From Phoenix dactylifera (Eukaryota; Streptophyta; Magnoliopsida; Arecales; Arecaceae), in assembly GCF_009389715.1 (NCBI RefSeq), contig NW_024068013.1, forward strand, positions 186,001 through 250,000: 64,000 nucleotides of DNA, in the 5' to 3' direction. Shown one piece after another: positions 11,282 through 21,656 of this stretch; position 1 is the stretch's first letter, and each line of letters starts with the position of its first letter. The translations under genes and the position numbers were made by a program. The notes beneath the pieces are model-generated. The model worked only from the letters and a program-made list of their open reading frames with translations, ran no database searches and was not told the origin of the DNA.

Positions 11282-12597
11282 GCGCTCGGCCCCTCGGTAG
11301 TGGTGTGCATGTCACGGCCTATCTCCTCTCGAAACTGTCGAGTGGTGCTCTTGATCTCCCTCATGTTGCGGAACTGGGCCTGCATCAAATCCCTGATATT
11401 ATATATCTCTTCCCGCACTTTAGCCGTCATGTCTGTCACGGCTGTCAAGGATGGCACCAATGCGGAGGATGGAGTGGGTGCAGGAGTGGGTGCAGGAGTG
11501 GCAGCTGGCACGGAACCTCGGAGCTCCCGGAGCAGCTCGTCCCTCAAATCTCGGACGATCTCCTGCCGCAGCTCTCGGAGCTGCTCTGGATCAATACGGA
11601 CCTCCATAGATGGTGGAGCTGAGGAGGAAGGTCCGGCAGAGGTGGTAGGAGCAGGAGGAGTGGATGGAAGGTCTGGATGATGTGGAGAGTCTGGGTAATC
11701 AGAGTCTGGCTCAGGACTGGGTGATGGTCTGGTGGTCTGAGCAGTGAGAGTGGACTTCCTGACCCAGATCCCGTCTTTCTTCCGAAATTCCATCCTGTGC
11801 ATGGTCCCCGTACCCAAGCGATCAGTCCATCGCAAGGCACGAGAGGGTTCCCTCTCAGGAATGGAAATTTCGTACTGCCTAAACAGGAGAGTGAATATCA
11901 TCCCGTATGGGAGGGAGAGCCTAGGTCTATCTAAAGGCTCACACATATACCTATAAATCAGCTTGGGGAAGTTGACCGGGGTGTCCTGAAGAATGTAAGA
12001 CATAATAGCTAGGTCCCTCTCATTCACAAAATCAAATCTTCCTGTCTTAGGGAAGATGGACCTGGATAGAATGCTCAAGAGGATTCTCACTTCAATAGGA
12101 AGTGAGCTAGCAGATACCTCATCTAGGGGGGACTGAGGTGGCTGCCCTAAGACGATCGTAAGGGCCTCAAATCTATCCTCAGGATGTGCAGGAGCTACCC
12201 CTACCAGTGGGAGGTGGAGGATATGGGCAACGAGATCCTCCGTGACACGTAATGGGACACCTAATACCGTGCCCTCAATACCTCCATCTCCCCGATGGAC
12301 GGTACTATAGAACTCTTGAACTAGGCCAGGATAGGTGGGAAGGTCCAAGGTGAGGAAGTACTCTAGACCCTGGGCTCTAAGCCTATCGCCTATGGTGAAC
12401 CCTTCCCGGGAGAGGAAGTCAAAATCGACATACCTCCCGGTGGAGACGGCCTTCCCGGCCAATGGCCTAACATGAACCTCCCTAGGCGGGGAACGATCCG
12501 GAGGTGGTTGCCTCGCGGGATCATGCCGCGCCTTGGAGCGCCGCTCGGGAACGGCCGCGGGACGGGACCTCTTCCTAACGACGGCCTTACGAGGCAT
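11269..12597 (-). CDS. C1 ORF3: protein in the env-like position, plant transposon-protein type domain
   Basis: 442 codons from ATG at 12597, downstream of pol and upstream of the PPTs, where Sireviruses carry an extra env-like ORF. The N-terminus (about 1-45) is basic (RKAVVRKRSRPAAVPERRSKAR). The middle (about 50-290) is a globular region with FVNERDLAIMSYIL and YMCEPLDRPRLSLPYGMI. It resembles a domain I recall from plant proteins annotated as putative plant transposon protein. A Pro/Ser-rich linker (about 295-345) and a helical C-terminal stretch follow. I see no signal peptide or clear membrane segment, so a true envelope role is not supported. The frame is lost near the end (see 10994-11281). 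Confidence 0.65.
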   Translation of the reverse strand: MPRKAVVRKRSRPAAVPERRSKARHDPARQPPPDRSPPREVHVRPLAGKAVSTGRYVDFDFLSREGFTIGDRLRAQGLEYFLTLDLPTYPGLVQEFYSTVHRGDGGIEGTVLGVPLRVTEDLVAHILHLPLVGVAPAHPEDRFEALTIVLGQPPQSPLDEVSASSLPIEVRILLSILSRSIFPKTGRFDFVNERDLAIMSYILQDTPVNFPKLIYRYMCEPLDRPRLSLPYGMIFTLLFRQYEISIPEREPSRALRWTDRLGTGTMHRMEFRKKDGIWVRKSTLTAQTTRPSPSPEPDSDYPDSPHHPDLPSTPPAPTTSAGPSSSAPPSMEVRIDPEQLRELRQEIVRDLRDELLRELRGSVPAATPAPTPAPTPSSALVPSLTAVTDMTAKVREEIYNIRDLMQAQFRNMREIKSTTRQFREEIGRDMHTTTEGPSACRM

Positions 12598-12847
12598 CTT
12601 GACCTAAACGGGAATAAAAATACCTTGAGGACGATGAAGGACGGACAGAGGAAGCTCGGGACGGACCGGAAATGACCTAGGAACGGATGGAAACTCAATG
12701 TCCGGCGAAGAATCGACGGGAAAAAGGCTTGGAGACGATCGGGGGATGACCTAGGAGTCGGCTCTAGGGCTTTGTGAACAGTGGCGGCTTGAGGAAAAGT
12801 GTTTGCGAAACGACAAACCTAGGGTTAAAAAGTCGGATCCCGACTGC

Positions 12848-12969
12848 GAGTCGACTCCCCTGAGTCGCGAGTCGACTCGACCTCGAGTCGACTCCAGAAT
12901 ATGCGCGAGTCGACTCCCCTTTTGCTGCCAGCTTTGCGAGTCGACTCCCGCAAATGCGCGAGTCGACTC
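12848..12969 (-). repeat. Internal palindrome array upstream of C1 ORF3
   Basis: Six perfect GAGTCGACTC at 12848, 12869, 12885, 12907, 12938 and 12960, with spacings 21, 16, 22, 31 and 22. It lies in the pol-ORF3 spacer (12598-13160), about 250 bp upstream of the ORF3 start in element orientation. Flanking bases (GCGAGTCGACTCCC) differ from the LTR arrays (GGAGTCGACTCG). Confidence 0.88.
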
Positions 12970-13160
12970 CCCCTTAGGAGCCGGCTCTGAAACTTACTCG
13001 AGTCGTCTCTAACCTTGGCACGCACTTAAAACTCTTGCTATAATCGCGCCAAATGAGGGAAAATCACCTAATTAAGGACTGATATGATGATCATTGAATA
13101 GAAACTCTCTTTTAACCTCATTCTCATCATCAAAATCAATTAATCTAGTGGTAACTCCCA

Positions 13161-16100
13161 CTAGGATGGATCAATCACTCCTAATCCCCTTCTAAGCACA
13201 CTAAATCTCTCTTCACTTAGGGGTTTTGTGAAAATATCTGCTAATTGATTATCAGTACACACAAAGTGGAGTGACACATCACCATTCAATACATGATCTC
13301 TTATGAAGTGATGTCTTATCTCAATGTGTTTAGTTCTTGAGTGTTGAATTGGATTTTTAGTTAGATTTATGGCACTTGTGTTATCACAATTAATGGGGAT
13401 TTCATCTTGTTTAATGCCATAATCTTCTAATTGTTGTTTAATCCATAAGATTTGAGCACAACAACTCCCGGCTGCAACATATTCAGCTTCTGCAGTGGAT
13501 AATGCAACCGAGTTTTGTTTCTTGCTAAACCATGAGATTAGGTTTTCTCCTAGAAATTGACAAGACCCGCTGGTACTTTTTCTATCAAGTTTACATCCAG
13601 CGAAGTCTGAATCTGTGTACCCTATTAAGTTTAGGCTAGATTCTTTAGAGTACCACAGTCCTATGTTCTTAGTTCCTATTAAGTATTTAAAGATTCTTTT
13701 AACTGCAGCTAGGTGTGATTCTTTAGGATTAGCCTGATATCTAGCACACATGCACACACTAAACATAATATCAGGTCTACTTGCAGTAAGATACAGTAAA
13801 GAACCTATCATACCTCTATAAAGTTTTTGATCGACGGATTTACCTGATTCATCTTGGTCTAACTTACATGATGAGCTCATGGGGGTGCTGATTGATTTGT
13901 TTCCCTCCATATCAAACTTCTTGAGCATCTCCTTGATATATTTTACTTGATTGATGAAGATGCCTTCTTCAGATTGTTTGATTTGAAGCCCGAGGAAGTA
14001 GTTCAGTTCTCCCATCATGCTCATTTCAAACTCACTCTGCATCAAATCAGCAAATTCTTCGCAGAGGCGATTGTTAGTGGCACCGAAAATGATATCATCA
14101 ACATAAATCTGTACTAACAACATATCCTTATTTTGTCTTTTCAGAAATAATGTTGTGTCTACATTTCCCCTAGAGAATTCATGTTCTAATAGGAATTTAC
14201 TAAGTCTCTCATACCATGCTCTAGGTGCTTGTTTTAACCCATAAAGTGCTTTGTTTAGTTTATACACATGATTAGGGTATTGATGATTTTCGAAACCAGG
14301 AGGTTGTTCTACATACACCTCCTCATTAATATACCCATTTAAAAATGCACTCTTTACATCCATTTGAAATAGTTTGAAATCTTTAGAGCATGCATATGCT
14401 AATAATAGTCTAATAGCCTCAAGTCTAGCTACGGGAGCAAAGGTTTCATCAAAGTCTATACCTTCTTCTTGATTATAACCCTTTGCTACTAGTCTAGCCT
14501 TATTCCGTATAACAATTCCATTTTCATCTAGCTTATTTTTATATATCCATTTTGTACCAATAATTGGATATTCAGAAGGTCTCTCTACTAGATCCCACAC
14601 TTTGTTTCTAGTAAATTGGTTTAGTTCTTCTTGCATTGCATTTATCCAATTTACATCATTTTCGGCTTCTTCTATATGTTTGGGCTCAAAGTGTGAAACA
14701 AAGGCTAGATGATTATTCATATTCCTAAGGGATGCTCTAGTCCTAACCGGTTGTGATGGATCATCTAGAATTAGTTCCTTAGGATGCCCGTGAGCATACC
14801 TCCAAGCTTTAGTTAGCCCATGATCCACTATAGGCTCTTGGTTTGATGATTCTCCTTCAATCAACTTTTGATTATCATCTCGTAATCCCATCTCATCTAT
14901 CTTTTCTTCAAGTATTTCAATATCATCATCAAAATTAACCTTCTTACTAGATGAGATGTCACTAGAGTCATCAAAAACAACATGTATGGATTCTTCTATA
15001 ACTAGAGTTCTTTTATTAAAGATTCTATAGGCTTTACTAGTTGTAGAATAACCTAGGAATATTCCTTCATCAGATTTAGGGTCAAATTTCCCTAGATTAT
15101 CTTTCCCATTATTATGTACAAAACACCTACATCCAAAAACATGAAAATAGTTAACCTTTGGTTTTCTGTTTTTCCACAGTTCATATGGTGTTTTCTTTAT
15201 GATGGGTCTTAATAGAACTCTATTTAATATATGGCAAGAAGTATTAATGGCTTCTCCCCAAAAATACTTAGGGAGGTTACTTTCACATAACATCGTTCTA
15301 GCCATTTCCTCTAGTGTTCTATTTTTCCTTTCAACAACTCCATTTTGCTGTGGTGTCCTAGGTGCTGAGAAATTATGGGTTATCCCCTTTTTGCTACAAA
15401 ATTCATCAAATAATTGATTTTCGAATTCGGTACCATGGTCACTTCTAATAGCTATAACTGAGGATTCTCTAGCATTTGTTACTTCCTTGTGGAACTTCTT
15501 AAACATAGAAAATGCTTGATCCTTATGCGCTAGAAACATGACCCATGTGTACCTAGAGTAATCATCTACTATAACTAGACCATATTTATTTCCACCTAGG
15601 CTTGTTGTTCTAGTAGGACCAAATAAGTCCATATGTAATAATTCTAGAGGCCTAGAGGTAGAGACACATTTTATGGATTTAAAAGAATTCCTAGATTGTT
15701 TGCCAAATTGACATGCTTCACAGATTTTGTTCTTTTCAAATTTTAATTTTGGCAAACCTATCACGGAGTCTCTTTTAACTAGTTTAGTTATTGTGTCCAT
15801 GCTTGCATGACCTAACTTACGGTGCCATAACCAACTAGCATCATTTTCTTTGGTTTCATTTACAACTAGACATTGGTTATGTTTTGCAAGATCTTCTAGG
15901 TCTACAACATATACATTTCCACGTCTAATCCCTTTAAAGACCAAACTATTATCATTAGGATTTGTTACAATACATAGTGATGGTTTAAACATAACATCAT
16001 ATCCTTTATCACATAATTGACTAATGCTTAACAAGTTATGTTTAAGACCATCAACATATCTAACATTATCTATAAAAGTAGAAGGGGTGATTTGAACTTT

Positions 16101-16223
16101 ACCAATGCCAATGATGTGACCTTGGTTGTTGTCTCCAAACGTCACAACACCTCCCTTCTTAGCTTCAAGGGTGAAAAATTGGTCTTTATCACCCGTCATG
16201 TGCCTTGAGCAGCCACTATCCAA
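13161..16223 (-). CDS. C1 pol polyprotein (protease-integrase-RT-RNase H)
   Basis: 1020 residues without interruption. Aspartic protease motif [10 protein letters not shown] at the start; integrase zinc-binding HRKLGHAS...CEACQFGKQ near 140-180; integrase core D (LLHMDLFGP), D (RSDHGTEF), E ([11 protein letters not shown]); Copia RT with [21 protein letters not shown] and catalytic YVDD; RNase H with GYTDSDFAG and STAEAEYVA, then [14 protein letters not shown] and DIFTKPL. The listed start is the TTG (Leu) codon before DSG. The frame is open up to just after a TAG at 16263-16265, so no ATG start is evident. The gag stop at 16276-16278 lies 5' of this and in another frame. No inactivating change is visible within the ORF. 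Confidence 0.93.
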   Translation of the reverse strand: MDSGCSRHMTGDKDQFFTLEAKKGGVVTFGDNNQGHIIGIGKVQITPSTFIDNVRYVDGLKHNLLSISQLCDKGYDVMFKPSLCIVTNPNDNSLVFKGIRRGNVYVVDLEDLAKHNQCLVVNETKENDASWLWHRKLGHASMDTITKLVKRDSVIGLPKLKFEKNKICEACQFGKQSRNSFKSIKCVSTSRPLELLHMDLFGPTRTTSLGGNKYGLVIVDDYSRYTWVMFLAHKDQAFSMFKKFHKEVTNARESSVIAIRSDHGTEFENQLFDEFCSKKGITHNFSAPRTPQQNGVVERKNRTLEEMARTMLCESNLPKYFWGEAINTSCHILNRVLLRPIIKKTPYELWKNRKPKVNYFHVFGCRCFVHNNGKDNLGKFDPKSDEGIFLGYSTTSKAYRIFNKRTLVIEESIHVVFDDSSDISSSKKVNFDDDIEILEEKIDEMGLRDDNQKLIEGESSNQEPIVDHGLTKAWRYAHGHPKELILDDPSQPVRTRASLRNMNNHLAFVSHFEPKHIEEAENDVNWINAMQEELNQFTRNKVWDLVERPSEYPIIGTKWIYKNKLDENGIVIRNKARLVAKGYNQEEGIDFDETFAPVARLEAIRLLLAYACSKDFKLFQMDVKSAFLNGYINEEVYVEQPPGFENHQYPNHVYKLNKALYGLKQAPRAWYERLSKFLLEHEFSRGNVDTTLFLKRQNKDMLLVQIYVDDIIFGATNNRLCEEFADLMQSEFEMSMMGELNYFLGLQIKQSEEGIFINQVKYIKEMLKKFDMEGNKSISTPMSSSCKLDQDESGKSVDQKLYRGMIGSLLYLTASRPDIMFSVCMCARYQANPKESHLAAVKRIFKYLIGTKNIGLWYSKESSLNLIGYTDSDFAGCKLDRKSTSGSCQFLGENLISWFSKKQNSVALSTAEAEYVAAGSCCAQILWIKQQLEDYGIKQDEIPINCDNTSAINLTKNPIQHSRTKHIEIRHHFIRDHVLNGDVSLHFVCTDNQLADIFTKPLSEERFSVLRRGLGVIDPS

Positions 16224-16275
16224 ATACCAGCAATTTTTGTTGACCTTGGCTGCAAGACACTCCTACACAAGCAAA

Positions 16276-18045
16276 TCATGTCATCTTAGGTACCCAAGTT
16301 TTCTTGGGTCCTTCATGGTTAGTCAAGTTGGTTCCTTTTGGAACCCATACCCTTTTAATTTTTCTTTTAGTTTTCCTTTTCCTATAGTCACATGTATTTG
16401 CTTTATGTCCTATATTTCCACAACAGAAACAGGTGATTTTCTTAGTTTTTGTTTCCCCAGCTTTAACAAAGAAATTACTAAGAAGTTTTTGCTTATTCCT
16501 TGGTTTGTACCCTAAGCCTGCTTTATTAAATACTGCACGTTGACTATTTAGTATCATGTTTAACTTTTCTGAACTATATGTAAATTTTTCAACTAAGGGT
16601 TTGTATTTGTTAAGTTCTTTAGTTAATGTTTGATTTTCTGTTTTTAAATCATTTAGTTCTTTTGTTAGATCCTTGTTTAAGACTTGTTTATGGTTTGAAA
16701 GTTCCTTAGTTAGTTTTTCATTATCTTTAGTTAAGGTGTTAGTCTTCTTAATTAAAAGTTGATTGCTTGTCTTAAGTTCTAGATTTTCTTTGGTAAGATT
16801 ATCTTTATCCTTAATTAATGAATCATGCTTATGAATATAAGTTTGATTAGTTACTTTTAGTTCTCTGTTTTTAACATTTATATTCTTATACTCAATCATT
16901 AATTCATTGAACGCATCATAAAGTTCATCAAAAGAAAAATCAGGATGCGTATCGGAAGTTACCTCGTCTTCGTTGGCCATGAAGCAGAAATTGGCCTTTT
17001 CTTCTTGTTCCTCGTCAGAAGAGGAGGATGATGAGTCGGAGTCGGATAGTGTAGTGACAAGAGCTTTCTTCTTCTTGTACTTACTCCCCTTCTTCAGTAA
17101 GGGGCATTCAGCTCTTATGTGACCCGGCTTCTTGCACTCGTAACATCCAATCCCCTCGTTTTCTCTTTCCTTACCTTTGTCCTTCCGGTAGAAATTTGAG
17201 GGCCCTCTCCTTTGATGATAGGACTTCTTGTGGTTGATGAATTTCTTGAATTTGCGCACAAGAAGAGCCTCACCACCATCTTCCTCATCTTCTTCTTCTT
17301 CACTGCTGCTGCTGCAAGATAAGTCCTTGTTAGAAGAAGTAGATTTTAAAGCTATTACCTTTTTCTTATGGGAAGACTCTTCCTCGTGTTGTTTCATGGT
17401 GAGTTCGTGAGTCATCAGGGATCCAAGGAGCTCCTCAAGTGGAAGCTTGTTCAAGTCTTTAGCTTCTTGGATCGCTGTCACTTTAGCTTCCCACAACCTC
17501 GGTAGACATCGAAGGATTTTCCTGACAAGCTCACTGTTAGTATAGTTCTTGCCAAGGCTTTTTAGGCCATTGACAATATCAGTAAACCTAGTGAACATGG
17601 ATGTGATAGTTTCATTTGAATCCATTTTAAATAGTTCATATTTATGAACCAAGATGTTTATTTTGGATTCCTTGACTTGATTCGTGCCCTCATGGGTCAC
17701 TTCAAGTCTGTCCCAAATTTCTTTTGCTGAATTACAAGTTGAAATCCTATTGAATTCATTACGGTCTAAGGCACAATAGAAGACATTCATTGCTTTAGAG
17801 TTTAATTGTGCCTTCCTCATGTCATGTTCATCCCAATCCGTTTCTAGTTTGGGTACCTTGACACCATCTATATATATGGATGGGATGTATGGGCCATTTA
17901 CAACAATGGTCCACATCTCATAGTCTTGGGCTTGGATGAATATTTTCATCCTAGCCTTCCAGTATGAGTAGTCGGATCCATTGAAGAAAGGGGGTCTTTG
18001 GGTGGACTGACCCTCAATGTGAGAAGATCCAAATGGGGTTGTCAT
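16276..18045 (-). CDS. C1 gag (capsid/nucleocapsid)
   Basis: 589 residues from ATG at 18045, 50 bp after the 5' LTR. The N-terminal half has the Copia gag signature (PFFNGSDYSYWKARMKIF, CNSAKEIWDRLEVTHEGT, LRCLPRLWEAKVTAI). Two CCHC zinc knuckles follow, CYECKKPGHIRAEC and CFCCGNIGHKANTC, as expected for Sireviruses. Acidic Ser-rich stretches and a long coiled coil (roughly 375-500, LTKELND-type repeats) lie between them. It ends with two WVPK motifs and TGA at 16276-16278. The role is virion-like particle assembly and RNA packaging. Confidence 0.93.
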   Translation of the reverse strand: MTTPFGSSHIEGQSTQRPPFFNGSDYSYWKARMKIFIQAQDYEMWTIVVNGPYIPSIYIDGVKVPKLETDWDEHDMRKAQLNSKAMNVFYCALDRNEFNRISTCNSAKEIWDRLEVTHEGTNQVKESKINILVHKYELFKMDSNETITSMFTRFTDIVNGLKSLGKNYTNSELVRKILRCLPRLWEAKVTAIQEAKDLNKLPLEELLGSLMTHELTMKQHEEESSHKKKVIALKSTSSNKDLSCSSSSEEEEDEEDGGEALLVRKFKKFINHKKSYHQRRGPSNFYRKDKGKERENEGIGCYECKKPGHIRAECPLLKKGSKYKKKKALVTTLSDSDSSSSSSDEEQEEKANFCFMANEDEVTSDTHPDFSFDELYDAFNELMIEYKNINVKNRELKVTNQTYIHKHDSLIKDKDNLTKENLELKTSNQLLIKKTNTLTKDNEKLTKELSNHKQVLNKDLTKELNDLKTENQTLTKELNKYKPLVEKFTYSSEKLNMILNSQRAVFNKAGLGYKPRNKQKLLSNFFVKAGETKTKKITCFCCGNIGHKANTCDYRKRKTKRKIKRVWVPKGTNLTNHEGPKKTWVPKMT

Positions 18046-18080
18046 TTTGATCTTTTAACTCTTGAGTGGAAGAGTTTTTG

Positions 18081-18092
18081 GCTCTGATACCA
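18081..18092 (-). other. C1 primer-binding site (initiator tRNA-Met)
   Basis: Minus strand TGGTATCAGAGC, two bases from the 5' LTR end at 18095. Complementary to the 3' end of initiator tRNA-Met, the usual Copia primer. Confidence 0.9.
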
Positions 18093-18362
18093 CCTGTTGC
18101 CCAGATAGACAACCCAAGAGGGGGGGGGTGAATTGGGTTTTAAAACAATTTGGATAATTTAAAACGTTATGGATGATTAATTAAAAACTATGCCAAGTTA
18201 TTTAATTAATTACTATGTGCTGTGAGCAATATGAAATGAGAAGAGGAAGAGACAATCAATCACAAACACAAGTTTTATAGTGGTTCGGAGCTATCCCTTG
18301 CTCCTACGTCCACTCCCCAAGTTTCTCTTGGGAATACACTATAACCCCCTTGGATTACAGCC

Positions 18363-18561
18363 GGTTGTTTTGCAAGCTCACAACCAAACTTGTTGTTTTA
18401 CGAGCTAACAACGAACTCGGTCGGTTTTCCCAGGCTCACCGACTAGAACCAACCCCGATTGTTTTCCCGGGCTCACAATCAAACCCTTTCACACGTTGGT
18501 TTTAAAACTGGCTCACCAACTAACCTTTTTCCCTTTGATTCAATCCCCCGATTGAACCAAG
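18363..18561 (-). repeat. Hairpin array in C1 5' LTR
   Basis: Same six inverted-repeat units as at 8518-8716. In this copy they would lie in the transcript leader between the TATA-like box and the PBS. Confidence 0.8.
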
Positions 18562-18976
18562 TAAATACACGTAGTAGAAAGAAAACAGAAAATAAGCTTC
18601 TCAAAAGCAGGTATGAAACAATATATTCAAGGATGAGTTTAGAAGCCCTCAAACGCTTTTAAGCTTAAGTAGAGGAATGGCTTCTTGACTCTGGTCTCCT
18701 CTTGGATGAGTGATCGACTTGAATGTAGGAGGAGGAAGCTTTGAATGCTGGGGAGAAGTTGGTGGCGCAGTAAATGCTGATCTCCCCTTTTTCTCGTTGA
18801 AGAGCACTTGCAAAGCTTGAAGACTTGAATGCTTGGAGTGGAATGTATGTTCTCTATTTTGCTACAGTCTTCTGTGGCTATTTAAGCCAACCCCCACGGA
18901 AACTAGCCGTTACTCCACTTTTTCTGGCCGTTCTGCACACTCTGCGCAGCCTGACAATGTGACCGTTGGTGGGTTG

Positions 18977-19882
18977 GAGTCGACTCGCGCGATCAGGAGT
19001 CGACTCGGCTGTAGCGGGAGTCGACTCAAGCTTTTCAGGAGTCGACTCGGCAACTGTTCCAAGTTTGAATTAAAGTTGCCGTCACGACTGGGAGTCGACT
19101 CGTCTTGGCCCGGAGTCGACTCGCCAACTTCTGGCGCTGACCTGGCAATTTTGGAGTCGGCTTTTCCTCTGTAGACCGTGGATACAAATTTGAATTTTGC
19201 CCTCTCGAGTCGACTCGACTGTCCTGGGAGTCGACTCGAATCTCAGAGCCCGAACTCCCGATTCTCTGTCTTTTGGCTCATCCAGTCTTGGAGTCGACTC
19301 GAACTTCCTTGGAGTCGACTCGGCTCTCAGTTTCCGAAAGTTGGTCTTCTGCCTTTTGACGTGAAGCTTGTCTTGGTGTCGACTCGAGCTGTCTGGGAGT
19401 CGACTCGAATCTCAGTGGCAGTAACATGGTTTTCTCTGTTGATGGTCGCACAATCTTGGAGTCGACTCGCGTAATGCGGGAGTCGACTCGAATCTCAGAG
19501 TCCATAAAACACTCTCTGACTTTTTCTTTGTGCACCGGTGGGAGTCGACTCGCGTTCCACTGGAGTCGACTCGAATCTCAGAGTCCATAAAATACTCTCT
19601 GACTCTTTCTTTGTGTACCGCTGGGAGTCGACTCGCGTTCCACTGGAGTCGACTCGAATCTCAGAGTCCATAAAACACTCTCTGACTTTTTCTTTGTGCA
19701 CCGCTGGGAGTCGACTCGCGTTCCACTGGAGTCGACTCGAATCTCAGATCTGAAAGACTGCTCTTCTATCCTTCTGTCTGTTTTCAGTCGGAGTCGACTC
19801 ATACTGATTAGGAGTCGACTCGAGCTCGTGCCAGTGACCTTGATACGCTTGGAGTCGACTCGTGAAACTCGGGAGTCGACTC
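18977..19882 (-). repeat. Palindrome array in C1 5' LTR
   Basis: Same 23-copy array as at 9132-10037. In this copy it would lie upstream of the transcription start of C1. Confidence 0.93.
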
Positions 19883-20623
19883 GAGTCTCAGACATTGGTT
19901 CAGCAGACTTCTTAACTTATCCAAAATACTGTAAACCATGTCTAGAAACACTTGAGCAGGATTTTCACTGAAACACTCAATTGAATTCATTAGTAATCAC
20001 ACGATATACTCAAATGCTTTGAGCTCATCAAAATCAAACGGGGTTTTAATCAATCACTCCACAAAAGGGTTTATGTTTATTTTATTTATTCTATACTAAT
20101 CCCTTTTATAAAATTGCTTGCATCTCATATGGATAGCTAAATATCTTTTAGCTAAGGCTAAGGAAAAGCCTACCATTTTCTTCATGTATTTCATTTAATC
20201 ATCAATGGGATTTTAATGTTATTGATTTGATTTATGGTGCAGTAAATTTATAGAAATTATTTCAAACTTATATATTTTCTTTGATTTGTTATTTTCCTGG
20301 GTATAACAGATGCTTAGAAATCCCTGTAGTTTAAAATAGAATTACTGTAATGCTGCCCATAAAAACTAAATCTATTTTATTATGATTAATAGATGATTTT
20401 AGGAAAGCATGATTAAGTGCTAGGCTGAATCCTAATGCCTTAGTTATATTTTTAAATCTGAATATTAGTTAGCCTTAAGTTTTTTTTTTTTGTTTACTGT
20501 CAAATCCCTGTGGATTCGATCTCGGACTCATCGAGAATATTACTTTGCTACACCCTATACTTGGGGTATTCTACATTTAATTTTCCTTTTTAAAAGAGCA
20601 AGATTAAAAACGTAGCAAGTTTT

Positions 20624-20641
20624 TGGCGCCGTTGCCGGGGA
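20624..20641 (+). other. G2 primer-binding site (tRNA-Asp type)
   Basis: TGGCGCCGTTGCCGGGGA, six bases after the LTR end at 20617. Complementary to the 3' end of plant tRNA-Asp, as in Athila elements. Confidence 0.88.
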
Positions 20642-21656
20642 TTTGCAACGTGCGAACGAGAACAAGGCTGAAAATTTCAAATGTTTAATTTCTAGTTCTT
20701 CAATTTTTCTTTATCTTTAATACGGCTGAAATTTCAAATCTTTACAGATTCAAGGACGACAAAAAGCGGGACCAGTAACGAGGAAGATCAAGATCAAATT
20801 TTTTTTTTTTTTTTGGATTCCCGGAGTGAATGAACTCCGGCCGTGAGTATTTAAATTAATTTTCCTGTTTTGCTCATACTAGTCCTATTTTTCCTATATT
20901 AGAATTTTACTCTTGTTTTAAAAAAAATTAAAAAAATTATTATTAATTAAAATAATAAAATAATAAAAATAATAAATAAATAAAAAGAAAAAAATTTAGC
21001 TAGTTTGCTTGATCAACTATTCAAATGCAATTTAATGTCATGACATAAAATGTTAAAATCTTCTTGATTGTTGCATATAGTATAAAGCATTTGCATAAAA
21101 TAATCTAAGGGCTGAACCCATTAACAAGATAAGGTCGGAATTTCATCACTCGTCCTTAGCCCAAAAATCATCCAAGTGCATAAATATCCTAAGCCTAATT
21201 AAAATCAACTAGACGTTGGCCCCTAAGGATATTCGAGCTCAATAGGACGAAGACCACCGAAAGTTGCACCAATTTCGCTCTGTTATCTGGTTGATGTCTA
21301 GGCAAGCTTTGTCCATTTAAGTGATTAAAGGGAGACAGTTTCTGTTCGAGGAAAGTGGGTTTTAAGTGGGACCTTTGCTACATGCATCGTGACCCCTCCA
21401 CTTACCTGGGAGCTTACCTGGTCGACTAAGGTTAATAGACCGGATTGGAGGCTTAGGTGTCCTCTTCAACCCAGTTAGGAGCTGTCTAGAATTTTTAGGA
21501 AAACCTTAGAAATTGTTGGGTGATGCATGTTTTAATTAAACTTTTGTTTTGCTGTATTAGGGTGTTTGTGTAAAAAAAAAATAATAATAAAATAAAAATA
21601 AAAATAAAAATAAAATAAAAAATAATAAAATAAAAAATAATAAAAAAACTTAGTAT
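20642..21656 (+). other. G2 5' leader, noncoding
   Basis: No gene. About 21100-21480 is strongly similar to the minus strand of G1 44160-44560, including the block around GACGAAGACCACCGAAAGTTG. AT-rich simple sequence at 20925-20995 and 21572-21650. By position it may hold RNA packaging or dimerisation signals. Confidence 0.7.

Larger units (their letters stand above)
8250..20063 (-). mobile_element. C1: near-complete Sirevirus-type Copia retrotransposon
   Basis: An 11.8-kb element with TSD AAAGG (8245-8249 and 20064-20068). On the minus strand: 5' LTR 20063-18095, tRNA-iMet PBS, gag, pol (protease-integrase-RT-RNase H order, hence Copia), ORF3, multiple PPTs, 3' LTR 10220-8250. Sirevirus assignment rests on the PPT/LTR junction (AAAAAGGGGGAGAT), the LTR end with a C-run, two gag zinc knuckles and an extra ORF after pol. 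The 3' LTR of G2 preserves the empty site near 41104-41125. Confidence 0.94.
18095..20063 (-). repeat. C1 5' LTR
   Basis: 1969 bp, the partner of 8250-10220. Element order: TGTGGAGTG start, palindrome array (19882-18977), TATA-like TTAAATAG (18885-18878), hairpin array (18561-18363), C-run LTR end and GGGCAACA. Confidence 0.95.
7071..20617 (+). repeat. G2 5' LTR, interrupted by C1
   Basis: LTR halves 7071-8249 and 20069-20617 together match the intact 3' LTR at 39935-41672 (about 1.73 kb) with roughly 1% substitutions. C1 sits between them at an A-rich tract. The last ~120 bp contain the CCTGTGGATTCGATCTCGG stretch seen near the ends of Athila LTRs. Long ORFs on both strands at 7350-8267 are not conserved between the two LTRs (a frame changes near 7795 versus 40665) and are not called as genes. 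Confidence 0.93.

Noticed and set aside
11269-12597. Naming C1 ORF3 a retroviral envelope
   Set aside because: Position fits the env-like ORF of Sireviruses, but no signal peptide or transmembrane segment is visible; only the position-based label is kept.
20624-20641. tRNA genes
   Set aside because: The tRNA-like matches at 20624, 45151, 18081 and 31601 are primer-binding sites of 12-19 bases; no full tRNA cloverleaf was found.
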